A stretch of 51,346 nucleotides of DNA from HGM13006 sp963650135 (GTDB lineage: Bacteria > Bacillota > Clostridia > Oscillospirales > Oscillospiraceae). The translations under genes and the position numbers were made by a program. Shown here piece by piece: positions 15,060 through 23,381 of the stretch. Under the pieces are notes generated by a model that did not search any database, was not told where the DNA came from, and was given only the letters and a program-made list of their open reading frames with translations. Position 1 is the first letter of the stretch, and each line of letters begins with the position of its first letter. The DNA is taken from NCBI GenBank assembly GCA_963650135.1, contig CAVJLG010000053.1, positions 1 to 51,346 on the forward strand. Direction: 5' to 3'.

Positions 15060-16469
15060 CTACGCTCCGCCGCCCAGCCATGCCCCGATGCCCAGGCACA
15101 AAAGGCACACCACCGTCAGCAGCGCCAGCAGCTTCCATACAAACCGAATCCAGGTGCCATAGGACACGCGGCCAATGGCCAGTGCCCCCATGACCACCGC
15201 AGAGGTAGGCGTAATCAGGTTCACAAGCCCCGAAGCCGACTGATAGGCCGTTACCAGCAGTGCCCGGCTTACTCCCGTCATCTCTGCCAGCGGCGCCATA
15301 ATGGGCATAGACAGGGTTGCCAATCCCGAGGACGATGGAATCAGGAACGACAGCAGCACGAAAATTCCAAAGGACAGGAGAATGAATCCCACGCCCCCGG
15401 CCTCCGACAGCGCCTGCTCGCCCCAATATAATATGGTATCGGTGATTTTCCCCTGATTCATAATCACCGTAATGCCCCGGGAAATGCCGATAATGAACGC
15501 AACCCCCAATAGATCCGCCGCGCCGGCCACAAATCCACTGACAATCTCCTTCTCTCCCACGCCGCAGAGCATGCCCGTCAGCACCGCCGCCACCCAAAAC
15601 AGTGCCGACAGCTCCGGAAACCACCAGCCCAGGGTTGGAATCGCCGTCAGTCCCATGTCGGAAAACGGAATCACGCCATAGATCATCACCAGGAACGTCC
15701 CGGCAAACAGCCAAAGTGCCAGCTTTTGCGATTTGCTCAAAACCGTCTTCTCCTGGTTTTTCAGCGCAAAGTGTTGGAGATTTTCCTCTCGCTGGGCCGC
15801 TACCAGACTGAGGCTTGGGTCCTTGTGCACCCGCTGCCCATAGAGCAGCACATAGCCAATGGACAGTGCCAGGCAAATCCCCAACAGCAAAAGCCTTAGG
15901 CCGATCCCCTGGCCCATGCTAACGCCCGCAAAACCTGCCGCAATGCCCGTTGCAAAGGGATTAACGGTTGAGCCCAGCACGCCCGCTCCGGCCCCCAACA
16001 GGATCACGCTCACCGCCGTAATGGTATCATAGCCCGCTGCCACCATCACCGGCAGCAGCAGCGGATAGAACGCAATCGTCTCTTCCGACATGCCGAAGGT
16101 GGTGCCACCCAGGGCAAAGGCGCACATTAAAATTGGGATGAGTACGCCGCCCCGATTTCCAAGCTTCCCAACAATGGCGGCGATGCCTGCATCCACTGCG
16201 CCGGTTTTCCCCATGACCCCCAAAAATCCGCCTACCATTAAGATGAATACCGCCACCTCAATGGCCTCGTAAAAGCCCTCCAGCGGCGCTCTTGTCACCG
16301 CCCAGATGCTTTGCCCGCTGCGGCTCACCTGGGTATAGCTGCCTGCAATGGGGGCGCCGTCTTCTAAATAATGATACTGTCCCGCAGGCAGAATCCAGGT
16401 CAGCGCCGCCACAATCAAAATCAGCAGCAACAAGATCGTTTCCGCGCTGGGCATTCTCAATTTACGCAA
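15060..16469 (-). CDS. YfcC-family permease of the arginine deiminase operon (ArcD role)
   Basis: A 469-aa carrier with about twelve membrane segments, of the YfcC / C4-dicarboxylate DcuC-like family. Conserved blocks are AALTWILPAGQY, GGTTFGMSEETIAFYPLLLPV, GSTVNPFATGIAAGFAGV and LIPSSSGLATLSMPIMAPLAEM. Members inside arc operons are thought to exchange arginine for ornithine, the job of the unrelated ArcD antiporter; that role is inferred from position. The start is a TTG at 16469, immediately after the arcC stop (TGATTG) with AGGTGGGG 5 bases upstream; an ATG at 16454 is the alternative. Last gene of arcA-arcB-arcC-yfcC. Confidence 0.85.
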   Translation of the reverse strand: MRKLRMPSAETILLLLILIVAALTWILPAGQYHYLEDGAPIAGSYTQVSRSGQSIWAVTRAPLEGFYEAIEVAVFILMVGGFLGVMGKTGAVDAGIAAIVGKLGNRGGVLIPILMCAFALGGTTFGMSEETIAFYPLLLPVMVAAGYDTITAVSVILLGAGAGVLGSTVNPFATGIAAGFAGVSMGQGIGLRLLLLGICLALSIGYVLLYGQRVHKDPSLSLVAAQREENLQHFALKNQEKTVLSKSQKLALWLFAGTFLVMIYGVIPFSDMGLTAIPTLGWWFPELSALFWVAAVLTGMLCGVGEKEIVSGFVAGAADLLGVAFIIGISRGITVIMNQGKITDTILYWGEQALSEAGGVGFILLSFGIFVLLSFLIPSSSGLATLSMPIMAPLAEMTGVSRALLVTAYQSASGLVNLITPTSAVVMGALAIGRVSYGTWIRFVWKLLALLTVVCLLCLGIGAWLGGGA

Positions 16470-17423
16470 TCAGACCCCACCTATCACTGTTGTTCCGCAT
16501 TTCCCCTCCAGGGCATCCAGGCCCCGGGCCAGAGACGTGATAATGGCGCGCCCCTGAGGATTCTTCCGGACAAACTCCAGGGCTGCCTGCACCTTTGGCA
16601 GCATGGACCCGGCGGCAAAATGCCCTTCCTGGCAATACCGCTCCATCTCTTCCACCGTCACCCGGCCCAGCTTTTTCTCGTCGGGCTGACGGAACCGAAT
16701 GGATACCGCATCCACCTCGGTGAGGATCAGCAGTACATCCGCCTCCATCTCCGTTGCCAGCAGCTGCGCTGCCAAATCCTTATCGATCACCGCCGGAACG
16801 CCCCGAAGGCCATGGTTCTCTTCCTCCACCACGGGAATTCCGCCACCGCCGCAGGCAATGGCAATGGTGGTATCCCAAAGGGTTTTCAGGGTGCCGATCT
16901 CCACGATCTCTTTCGGCTTTGGCGAAGCGACCACCCGCCGCCAGCCCCGTCCGGCATCCTCTCGCATGGTATAGCCCTTCTCCGCCTGCAGCTTCCGGGC
17001 CGTTTCTTCATCATAAAACGCGCCGATGGGCTTGGTGGGATTCTCAAAAGCGGGATCGCCTGCGTCTACCACCATCTGCGTCACCACGGTTACTACGGGA
17101 ATATCCCGGCCCCGGCGCAGGAGCTCCGCCCGCAGCTTCTGCTGCAAATGATAGCCGATATAGCCCTGGCTCATGGCGTCGCATACATCAAAGGGCATGG
17201 GCGGCGTCTGTTCTGACGCTGCCTCAGAGGCCAGGATGATCCGTCCCACCTGGGGGCCGTTGCCATGGACCACCGCCATCTCATAGCCGCCGCAGCTGAG
17301 ATCTGCCAGAGTTTTCGCAGTCCGTTCCACCACGATGGCCTGGGATTCCGCAGTAGGAGGCAGCCCCTTATCCTCCAATGCGTTGCCGCCCAGCGCAACC
17401 ACAATTCTCACCGGCCTGCTCAT
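16470..17423 (-). CDS. arcC: Carbamate kinase
   Basis: A 317-aa amino-acid-kinase-fold enzyme that makes ATP and carbamate (then ammonia and CO2) from carbamoyl phosphate and ADP, the energy-yielding last step of the arginine deiminase pathway. Recognised by VALGGNAL at the N-terminus, MAVVHGNGPQVG, SQGYIGYHLQQ, IACGGGGIPVV and GSMLPKVQAALEFV. Length is normal for ArcC. Its ATG overlaps the arcB stop by 4 bases (17420-17423), and its stop abuts the start of the permease gene, a sign of translational coupling. Confidence 0.95.
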   Translation of the reverse strand: MSRPVRIVVALGGNALEDKGLPPTAESQAIVVERTAKTLADLSCGGYEMAVVHGNGPQVGRIILASEAASEQTPPMPFDVCDAMSQGYIGYHLQQKLRAELLRRGRDIPVVTVVTQMVVDAGDPAFENPTKPIGAFYDEETARKLQAEKGYTMREDAGRGWRRVVASPKPKEIVEIGTLKTLWDTTIAIACGGGGIPVVEEENHGLRGVPAVIDKDLAAQLLATEMEADVLLILTEVDAVSIRFRQPDEKKLGRVTVEEMERYCQEGHFAAGSMLPKVQAALEFVRKNPQGRAIITSLARGLDALEGKCGTTVIGGV

Positions 17424-18412
17424 AGCGTCGCCACCAAAATCGCCTTAATGGCATGCATGCGGTTCTCCGCCTGGTCAAATACCACGGAATTGGAGCTGCG
17501 GAATACGCTGTCGGTGACCTCCCGAATGTCCACGCCCTTCTCCAGCCAGGTCTGGGCCATGACGGTACCGGTATCGTGGAAGGAGGGCAGGCAGTGCATA
17601 AAAATAACGCCGGGATTATGGGTGTCTGCCAGCAGCTGTTCGTCCACCCGATAGGGCGTCAGCAGCTGGGTCCGGGCCGGGATTTTATCCTCCTCGCCCA
17701 TGGACGCCCAGATATCAGAGTAAACCGCGTCCGCGCCGTGGAGCTCCTGCCGATCAGTGGTCAGAATGATCTTTGCGCCGGACTGCTCTGCCTGTCGCCG
17801 TACCCGCTCCATAACATTCTGGTCTACGCCGTCGATGAGTTCTTTAGGGCCATAGCCCACAAAGTCCACTCCCAGCTTGCAGCAGCCGAACATCAGGGCA
17901 TAGCACATATTGTTCCGCACATCCCCCACAAACACCAGCTTTTGATGGTCCAGGGGCTTTGCCACATGCTCCTCCAGCGTCATGAAGTCGGCGATAATCT
18001 GGGTGGGATGGTCGTCATCGGTCAGGCCGTTATACACCGGTACGCCGCTGTATTTCGCCAGTGTTTCCACCACCTGCTGGTCATAGCCCCGGTACTCGAT
18101 GCCGTCAAAAAACCGACCCAGCACCTTGGCGGTATCCTCCATGGATTCCTTTTTGCCCATCTGGGAGCTGCCGGGCTCAAGGAACGTGACGTTGCCCCCC
18201 TCGTCGTGCACCGCCACCTCAAAGGCACAGCGGGTGCGGGTAGAGGTCTTCTCAAACAGCAGGGCAATGTTCTTTCCCTGAAGGCAGCTACCCAATACGC
18301 CGCTGCGCTTTTTTGCCTTCAAATCATGCCCCAGGTCTAAGAGATAGCGAATCTCTCCGGGGCTAAAGTCCATCAATGTTAAAAACGATCTGCCTTTCAA
18401 ATTCACCGGCAT
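17420..18412 (-). CDS. arcB: Ornithine carbamoyltransferase (catabolic)
   Basis: A 330-aa enzyme that converts citrulline and phosphate to ornithine and carbamoyl phosphate. The carbamoyl-phosphate motif STRTR is at 57-61, DHPTQ lies in the middle and HCLP at 273-276. Sequence and length fit both catabolic ArcB and anabolic ArgF; position between arcA and arcC supports the catabolic role. AGGAGGAG precedes ATG 18412, 19 bases after the stop of arcA. It overlaps arcC by 4 bases. Confidence 0.93.
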   Translation of the reverse strand: MPVNLKGRSFLTLMDFSPGEIRYLLDLGHDLKAKKRSGVLGSCLQGKNIALLFEKTSTRTRCAFEVAVHDEGGNVTFLEPGSSQMGKKESMEDTAKVLGRFFDGIEYRGYDQQVVETLAKYSGVPVYNGLTDDDHPTQIIADFMTLEEHVAKPLDHQKLVFVGDVRNNMCYALMFGCCKLGVDFVGYGPKELIDGVDQNVMERVRRQAEQSGAKIILTTDRQELHGADAVYSDIWASMGEEDKIPARTQLLTPYRVDEQLLADTHNPGVIFMHCLPSFHDTGTVMAQTWLEKGVDIREVTDSVFRSSNSVVFDQAENRMHAIKAILVATL

Positions 18413-18431
18413 AGTAATCTCCTCCTACTTA

Positions 18432-19634
18432 TTATTCTCTTACCAGGGGCATGGTCATGCATCTGGGGCCGCCCCGTCCCCGTGCCAGCTCCGAGCTGGG
18501 AATGGTCAAAACCTCCACCCCGTGCTCCCGCAGCAGTTCATTGGTCACCTGGTTGCGGTCATAGGCAATTACCCGCCCCGGCGCAATGGCAAAGGTGTTG
18601 GAGCCGTCGTTCCACTGCTCCCGGGCCGCATCGATGACACTCCCGCCGCCGCAAGGAATCAGCGTTACCTTTTGGAGCCCCAAATGATCCATGAGGATAT
18701 GCTCCAGCGACGCCCGCTCCTGGCGAATGCTCAGATGGCCGCCGCCCTTTTCCAGCACAAACACCTCCATGTTCCCCTGAATATTGGGATGCACGGTAAA
18801 CTTGTCCCGGTCCACCATGGTAAACACCGTGTCCAGATGCATAAAGCTCCGGCTCTTGGGAATATCAATGGCGAGCACCTGGGAAAAGCCCAGCTCCAAA
18901 AGATTCTTCGCCAGAATTTCAATGGCAAAGGGCTCGGTCCGCTGGGAAATGCCCACCGCCACCGTGTCCCGGCTGAGCACCAGAATATCGCCGCCCTCCA
19001 GACTGGGCTCCATCTGGCGGCTATAGACCTTAGGCACCGTTTTGTACAGGGGATGATACCGGAAGATATAGTCGCCAAACAGCGTCTCACGGTTTCGGGT
19101 CTGGCTGTACATCCGATGGAGGGACACGCCGCTTCCAATGCACGCAAAGGGGTCCCGGGTAAAATACAGGTTGGGCATGGGATCAATTACAAAGGGATAA
19201 TCCCCCTCCAGATAATCCGTGAGATTCTTCTTCCCATAGCCGAAAATCTCCGACTTCCGAACCCCCGCCATCATTTTCAGCACCATGTTTTTCGTGCTGA
19301 AGCCCAGGAAATATTCCATCATCCGGGTAATCCGTTTTTCGCCCCGGATGCCCGCATCCCGGAGATATTCCTCCACAAATTGACGGCGAATGGATTCCTC
19401 GGTCAGGGATTCCGCCACCAGGTCCTCGAGATATACCACCTCTACCCCCTGCTCGGTCAGCAGCTGCGCAAACCGGTCATGCTCCTGACGGGCAAGGCGC
19501 AGATATGGAATATCGTCAAACAGCAGCCGATCCAAATGCTCCGGCATCAGGTTCAGCAGCTCCTCTCCGGGCCGATGCAGCAGCACCCGGCGCAGCGTTC
19601 CAATCTCAGACCAGATATTGATCGCTTCGTTCAA
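18432..19634 (-). CDS. arcA: Arginine deiminase
   Basis: A 400-aa enzyme that hydrolyses arginine to citrulline and ammonia. It shows the family start WSEIGTLRRVLLHRPGEEL, FTRDPFACIG, EGGDILVLS, the HLDTVF block with active-site His, and the C-terminal GRGGPRCMTMPL with nucleophile Cys392. The start is taken as TTG at 19634 because AAAAGGAG lies 8 bases upstream and NEAINIW begins conserved sequence; a longer frame to an ATG at 19679 runs into the leader stem and lacks a site. First gene of the arc operon, behind a structured leader that carries an intrinsic terminator. Ammonia production gives ATP and acid resistance. Confidence 0.93.
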   Translation of the reverse strand: MNEAINIWSEIGTLRRVLLHRPGEELLNLMPEHLDRLLFDDIPYLRLARQEHDRFAQLLTEQGVEVVYLEDLVAESLTEESIRRQFVEEYLRDAGIRGEKRITRMMEYFLGFSTKNMVLKMMAGVRKSEIFGYGKKNLTDYLEGDYPFVIDPMPNLYFTRDPFACIGSGVSLHRMYSQTRNRETLFGDYIFRYHPLYKTVPKVYSRQMEPSLEGGDILVLSRDTVAVGISQRTEPFAIEILAKNLLELGFSQVLAIDIPKSRSFMHLDTVFTMVDRDKFTVHPNIQGNMEVFVLEKGGGHLSIRQERASLEHILMDHLGLQKVTLIPCGGGSVIDAAREQWNDGSNTFAIAPGRVIAYDRNQVTNELLREHGVEVLTIPSSELARGRGGPRCMTMPLVRE

Positions 19635-19671
19635 GGCACACACTCCTTTTATTTCATCAAGGGCAGTATGT

Positions 19672-19885
19672 CCCCACATTCAAAAATCATGCACAGACGC
19701 AAAAAAGACGCACTGCAAAAAGCAGTACGTCAAATGTGGGGGAAGAACCGGCTGGGGAGGGGGTATGAACCGAATATCGGTTTTATAGCCAGCCGGTTCT
19801 TCTTGTGGCACAGCGATCACGCTGGCTTTTTTGGAGAATGGCAAGCCCTCTAAAGCTACCTGATCGATAGAGGACTTTTGATTGC
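19672..19885 (-). promoter_or_regulatory. Structured 5' leader of the arc operon, riboswitch-like candidate
   Basis: About 210 bases of leader separate a consensus promoter from arcA. On the minus strand it holds CCTCTA/TAGAGG pairing (19868-19873 with 19847-19852), then a perfect 14-bp stem (19789-19802 with 19742-19755) capped by an inner 6-bp hairpin (19768-19782), then an intrinsic terminator at 19701-19731. CCCCACATT at 19672-19680 (plus-strand reading) can pair with 19733-19741 and enclose the terminator. I do not recognise the class; it has no T-box core and no TPP, SAM, lysine or cobalamin motif that I can see. Confidence 0.55.
19701..19731 (-). terminator. Leader terminator ahead of arcA
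   Basis: A 10-bp stem (19707-19716 with 19722-19731, one wobble) has a five-base loop and six T residues on the minus strand (A-run 19701-19706). It sits 67 bases before the arcA start, so arc expression must need read-through. Confidence 0.75.
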
Positions 19886-19891
19886 AGGGTT

Positions 19892-19920
19892 AGTATATCG
19901 CATCATGTTCAATTTGTAAA
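19892..19920 (-). promoter_or_regulatory. Promoter of the arc operon
   Basis: TTTACA (19915-19920) and TATACT (19892-19897) on the minus strand are separated by 17 bp. The rest of the gap up to 20029 is AT-rich with no gene visible. Confidence 0.65.
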
Positions 19921-20029
19921 GTATTTTGTTTGTTTTTTGCTGTTTTCTCTTATTTTTATGCGTTTGGCACAAATATATATTTCAAAATTATTGCATGTTG
20001 AAACAAAGATTTAATACGTTGTCCCAAGC

Positions 20030-20239
20030 TTACACGTTCCCCAGCACCGACAGCAGCACCAGAACTGCCACGATGGCAACCACAACAACAATTGTGGTAA
20101 TCAACTGCCGCTTGGAGCCCTTTTTCCGCCCTTCATAGTTCAGCTTCACGCCGTCCTTCTGAAGGTTCATCTGGGCCGCATTCTCCAGCATCTGTTTTTG
20201 CCGATTGACTTGATCGGGGTTTACGACGCCGTTACTCAT
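20030..20239 (-). CDS. Tail-anchored micro membrane protein, copy 2
   Basis: A 69-aa protein: a polar N-terminal half with VNPDQVN, QKQMLE and GVKLNYEGRKKGSKRQ, then one C-terminal membrane segment (about 45-67). It is a clear paralogue of the protein encoded just upstream, with the two agreeing over most positions and an almost identical membrane half. GGAAGGAG precedes ATG 20239. The orientation should be N-in with the helix at the extreme C-terminus. I do not recognise a family or function. Confidence 0.72.
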   Translation of the reverse strand: MSNGVVNPDQVNRQKQMLENAAQMNLQKDGVKLNYEGRKKGSKRQLITTIVVVVAIVAVLVLLSVLGNV

Positions 20240-20324
20240 TTCAGTCGCTCCTTCCGTTTCCGTAAAATAACATTGATTCAATATGTTTATGTTCAAACGA
20301 TCGATTTCATCCATTATCCGATGC

Positions 20325-20534
20325 TTACCGGTTTCCCAGCACTGACAGCAGCACCAACACCGCGATAATCGCCGCAACTACCACAATGGTAGTAATCAGC
20401 TGCCGCTTAGAGCCCTTTTTCCGCCCCTCATAGTTGAGCTTAATTCCGTCCCGCTGATGGGCCAGCTGCGCCGCACCCTCCAGCATTTGCTTTTGCTGGT
20501 TGACCTGATCGGGATTTACCGTTACATGACTCAT
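20325..20534 (-). CDS. Tail-anchored micro membrane protein, copy 1
   Basis: A 69-aa paralogue of the next gene: VNPDQVNQQKQMLEGAAQ, then GIKLNYEGRKKGSKRQ and a hydrophobic C-terminus ending SVLGN. GAAAGGAG precedes ATG 20534. The two genes are 85 bases apart, each with its own good ribosome binding site, and look like a tandem duplication. A promoter lies 60-90 bases upstream. The function is unknown; a membrane-stress or scaffold role would be speculation. Confidence 0.74.
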   Translation of the reverse strand: MSHVTVNPDQVNQQKQMLEGAAQLAHQRDGIKLNYEGRKKGSKRQLITTIVVVAAIIAVLVLLSVLGNR

Positions 20535-20594
20535 TTGGGCCGCTCCTTTCATTACCGTGTTTTGTTGAATAATGTTTACTTATTTTGCATCTCC

Positions 20595-20624
20595 ATAATA
20601 CCATTCTGTTCTTTACATTGTAAA
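20595..20624 (-). promoter_or_regulatory. Promoter of the paired micro membrane proteins
   Basis: TTTACA (20619-20624) and TATTAT (20595-20600) on the minus strand, 18-bp spacer, with TGG before the -10. Confidence 0.5.
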
Positions 20625-20668
20625 TTGACATTTTACATAGAAATTGATTTTCATTTCTATGCAGCATG

Positions 20669-20702
20669 CAAAAACGGAGCGCTCCACCTGGAACACTCCG
20701 TT
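20669..20702 (-). terminator. Terminator after the lipoprotein gene
   Basis: A 13-bp stem (20673-20685 with 20690-20702, two wobbles) with a 4-base loop and five T residues on the minus strand. Confidence 0.8.
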
Positions 20703-20717
20703 TCTCTTACGCATCAC

Positions 20718-21842
20718 TTATGCTTCTTCCACCGACACAATAGCGCCGCTGTCGTCGATGGTCACCTGATAGGTCTTTCCGCTGTCCACCTGCACCTCAA
20801 TGGTATGGATGCCGTCGTAATTCAGTACCTCCAGGTCGTGCCCGCCGGCTGCGCCCCAGAGCAGCTGGTACTGGTCCTCGCCGCCCTCTTCCTCACTGGG
20901 CACCAACGTTACAACGCCGGAATTCTCGGGCAGATCCGGAAGCTCTGTAACACCGGCAAACACGGATTTAGCCGCAGTAAGCACCTGATCCTTGGTCACC
21001 GTAAAGGTGCCGTCGTCGCCGCTGCCGTTGGTTCTGGACAGATAACGCGCCATCACACTCCAGAACGACTGACTGTCGCTCTTGTCAAATGCCGTTCCAT
21101 CCAGCACCACATCCAGCGCGCACTCCATGCCCGGCATTGCCTTTTTCACTGCATCCGGCAGCTCCGGCGAAGGCGTTGGAGAGGGCTCCACGCTGGGGGA
21201 CGGAGACGGACTGGTCGAAGGCTCTGCGCTGGGGGGTGGGCTGGGACTGGGCTCCGGCGTGGCCGTGGGGTTTGCGGTATTCGAAGCCGCCGCCGTTGCC
21301 GTGGGCTTGGGCGTCGCGGTTGCAGTGGGCGCTGCCACGCTTACCCGCTTCACCAGCTGCTGGACCGCATTGCCGGAACCGGTATCATACAGGGTCAAAT
21401 TGCTGCCGCTGAGGGTAAAGCTATAGGTAGTTGCCTCTTCCTGGCCGTTTTCAAAGATATAAAGCAGCACCTGCTTGCCGACTTCCTCAAACCAATAGGT
21501 ATAGTTGGCAACCTCTTTTCCTGTGGTAATCACCAGGTTTTCATTGGACTTGAACTCATAGATGCCATAGCCGTCGTCCGTGTCCCAAGTGCCCACAAAG
21601 CTGTTTTTGTAGTCGTCGGTTACATCCGTGCCGCCGTCCCGCACCTGATTTTTCTGGTCCAGCTCCGGCATCACCGTGTCGGTTTTGGGGGTAGGCGTGG
21701 GGGTTGTGATCTGCTGCCAAGTGCTGTCTATCGATTCCAGCTGAGATTCCGAATCGGACAGATGCGAAGTCCCGCAGCCGGTCAGCAATCCAAAGCACAA
21801 AACGCCTGCGGTGGCAAGCGCCGCCAGACGATGATATTTCAT
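20718..21842 (-). CDS. Lipoprotein with proline/threonine-rich linker
   Basis: A 374-aa exported lipoprotein with lipobox LLTGC (Cys about 23). After a short disordered stretch comes a beta-rich block (FVGTWDTDDGYGIYEFKSN ... FTLSGSNLTLYD) like the lipocalin-type domains often seen in clostridial lipoproteins. A long low-complexity Pro/Thr/Ser/Ala linker (about 180-240) follows, then a C-terminal domain ending in a PepSY-like repeat (TIEVQVDSGKTYQVTID). I do not recognise a function. Its ATG overlaps the stop of the AGCS symporter gene (ATGA, 21839-21842), so the two are co-expressed; AAAGGAAG lies just before the start. Confidence 0.75.
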   Translation of the reverse strand: MKYHRLAALATAGVLCFGLLTGCGTSHLSDSESQLESIDSTWQQITTPTPTPKTDTVMPELDQKNQVRDGGTDVTDDYKNSFVGTWDTDDGYGIYEFKSNENLVITTGKEVANYTYWFEEVGKQVLLYIFENGQEEATTYSFTLSGSNLTLYDTGSGNAVQQLVKRVSVAAPTATATPKPTATAAASNTANPTATPEPSPSPPPSAEPSTSPSPSPSVEPSPTPSPELPDAVKKAMPGMECALDVVLDGTAFDKSDSQSFWSVMARYLSRTNGSGDDGTFTVTKDQVLTAAKSVFAGVTELPDLPENSGVVTLVPSEEEGGEDQYQLLWGAAGGHDLEVLNYDGIHTIEVQVDSGKTYQVTIDDSGAIVSVEEA

Positions 21843-23260
21843 AGAGGTTCTTCCTTTCTTATGGGGCAGCCGCCATGGTCAGCGCTGCCGATTTCCTTTC
21901 TTTTATTATACCGATTTTGCGCGGAAAAGCAACCAATTTCCCGCCGCAGTCCACGTTTTCGCACTGCATCCGGAGCGGTGATCTCTTTCCGCATAGCAAA
22001 GAGCATCAGTACGTTAGGTACCGCCATCAATCCTGCCAAAATTCCGCCGATGCTCCACACCAGCTCCAGTCCTGCAAACGCCCCCAAAAATGCGCTGGCC
22101 AAATAGGCAATGCGATAGGGCAGCACCCACCTAGTCCCCAGTAGATACTCCGTGCAGCACTCCCCATAATAGCACCACCCCACCACGGTGGAAAATGCAA
22201 AGGTCACAAGGGAAATCGTCAGCACCGCTTCGCCGCCGGGAACACAGGAAAACGCCCGGAAGCACAGCGTTCCCACTGTCACGTTCTGAAACTGCTCCGG
22301 AAATGTCAGTATCGCTGCTACCAGCGTAATGCCGGTCATGGCACAGATCACCACCGTATCCCAAAACACGCCGGTCATGGAAATCAGCGCCTCCTCCTTC
22401 GGCTGCGTTCCAGGGCCCGCCGCAGCTGCCATTGGTGCGGTTCCCATGCCGGATTCATTGGTAAACAGGCCCCGGGCCATGCCGTATCGGGCCGCTGTCA
22501 GAATGGTGCTGCCCACAAAGCCGCCCCCTGCCGCCCTGGGCGTCACAGCGCTTTTCAGGATCATCTCCACCGCAGGAAGCAGCTGCGCCCGGCAGCGAAT
22601 CAGCACTGTTAGGCAGCCCAGCAAATACAGAATCGACATGGCTGGAACCAAGCCCTCGCAGACCTTTGCAATGCTTTGAACGCCGCCCAGAATCACCGCA
22701 CCCGCCAGAATCGTAACCAGGATTCCCGTCAGCAGCAGCGGTACGCCCTTTTCCCCCAAAGTTTGGGCAATGGCATTGGACTGAATCAGCGCCCCGGTTC
22801 CCACCGCGGCCGCCACGCCCATGAACGCAAATATCGCCCCCATCCTTCGCCAGCCCAGCACATCCCGCATCACATACATCGCCCCGCCAGTCCGTTCGCC
22901 TGTGGATTTGACATGCCGATGCTTTAGGCACACCAGCGTCTCGCCATAGCGGGTCGCCATGCCAAACAGTCCCGTAAGCCAGCACCAAAACACCGCCCCG
23001 GGTCCGCCCAATGCCACCGCCGTCGCTACGCCGATGATATTTCCCGTGCCAATGGCCGCCGCCAGGGATGTGGCCAATGCGCCCCAAGCCGACACCCCGC
23101 CACTTTTCTCCCTCCCGCTGCCCAGGCTCAGCCGAACCCCACGCAGCGTAAGCCGCTGAATGCCCCGAAGATGCAGCGTAAAATAGAGATGGCTGCCCAT
23201 CAGGATCAGCGGCAGGGGAACCGTCCACAAAATCCGATCCAGCGCCAAAATCAGCCCCAT
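21839..23260 (-). CDS. Sodium:alanine/glycine symporter (AGCS family)
   Basis: A 473-aa carrier with about eleven membrane segments. Signatures are LATSLAAAIGTGNIIGVATA, GGPGAVFWCWLTGLFGMATRYGE, FTNESGMGTAPMAAA and the C-terminal FSTVVGWCYYGE. AGCS proteins take up alanine or glycine with sodium. The C-terminal tail after about residue 440 is basic, longer than usual and ends at the overlap with the lipoprotein start. GGAGGAAATAACT precedes ATG 23260. It is divergent from the TetR gene; the intergenic region carries a dyad that is repeated upstream of the PutP-type symporter, which suggests shared control. Confidence 0.9.
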   Translation of the reverse strand: MGLILALDRILWTVPLPLILMGSHLYFTLHLRGIQRLTLRGVRLSLGSGREKSGGVSAWGALATSLAAAIGTGNIIGVATAVALGGPGAVFWCWLTGLFGMATRYGETLVCLKHRHVKSTGERTGGAMYVMRDVLGWRRMGAIFAFMGVAAAVGTGALIQSNAIAQTLGEKGVPLLLTGILVTILAGAVILGGVQSIAKVCEGLVPAMSILYLLGCLTVLIRCRAQLLPAVEMILKSAVTPRAAGGGFVGSTILTAARYGMARGLFTNESGMGTAPMAAAAGPGTQPKEEALISMTGVFWDTVVICAMTGITLVAAILTFPEQFQNVTVGTLCFRAFSCVPGGEAVLTISLVTFAFSTVVGWCYYGECCTEYLLGTRWVLPYRIAYLASAFLGAFAGLELVWSIGGILAGLMAVPNVLMLFAMRKEITAPDAVRKRGLRREIGCFSAQNRYNKRKEIGSADHGGCPIRKEEPL

Positions 23261-23273
23261 AGTTATTTCCTCC

Positions 23274-23302
23274 TTGACAAGCCTTTCTCCCGGAAATACA
23301 AT
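23274..23302 (+). promoter_or_regulatory. Promoter of the tetR gene
   Basis: TTGACA (23274-23279), 17-bp spacer, TACAAT (23297-23302). The -10 is inside the operator-like dyad at 23297-23310. Confidence 0.7.
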
Positions 23303-23310
23303 GAAGTACA
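23297..23310. promoter_or_regulatory. TetR operator candidate, site 1
   Basis: TACAATGAAGTACA is a pseudo-palindrome. Its reverse complement, TGTACTTCATTGTA, matches three sites upstream of the PutP-type gene. It overlaps the tetR -10, as expected for autorepression. Confidence 0.55.
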
Positions 23311-23381
23311 GGCCTTATTCCATAAAAACTATGCAGCGATCCGGGCTTTCATCACCGCCGGAGCTGCCTGGAGGAGATTTC

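Noticed and set aside
19672..19885. T-box as the identity of the arcA leader
   Set aside because: The antiterminator core (TGGNACCGCG) is absent; the true T-box in this window is at 31.8-32.0 kb.
20718..21842. The lipoprotein's Pro/Thr-rich region as a collagen-like or adhesin repeat
   Set aside because: The repeats are irregular and look like a simple flexible linker.
20457..22106. A 549-codon plus-strand frame across the micro-protein, lipoprotein and symporter genes
   Set aside because: It crosses terminators and promoters of well-supported minus-strand genes and has no recognisable domain.
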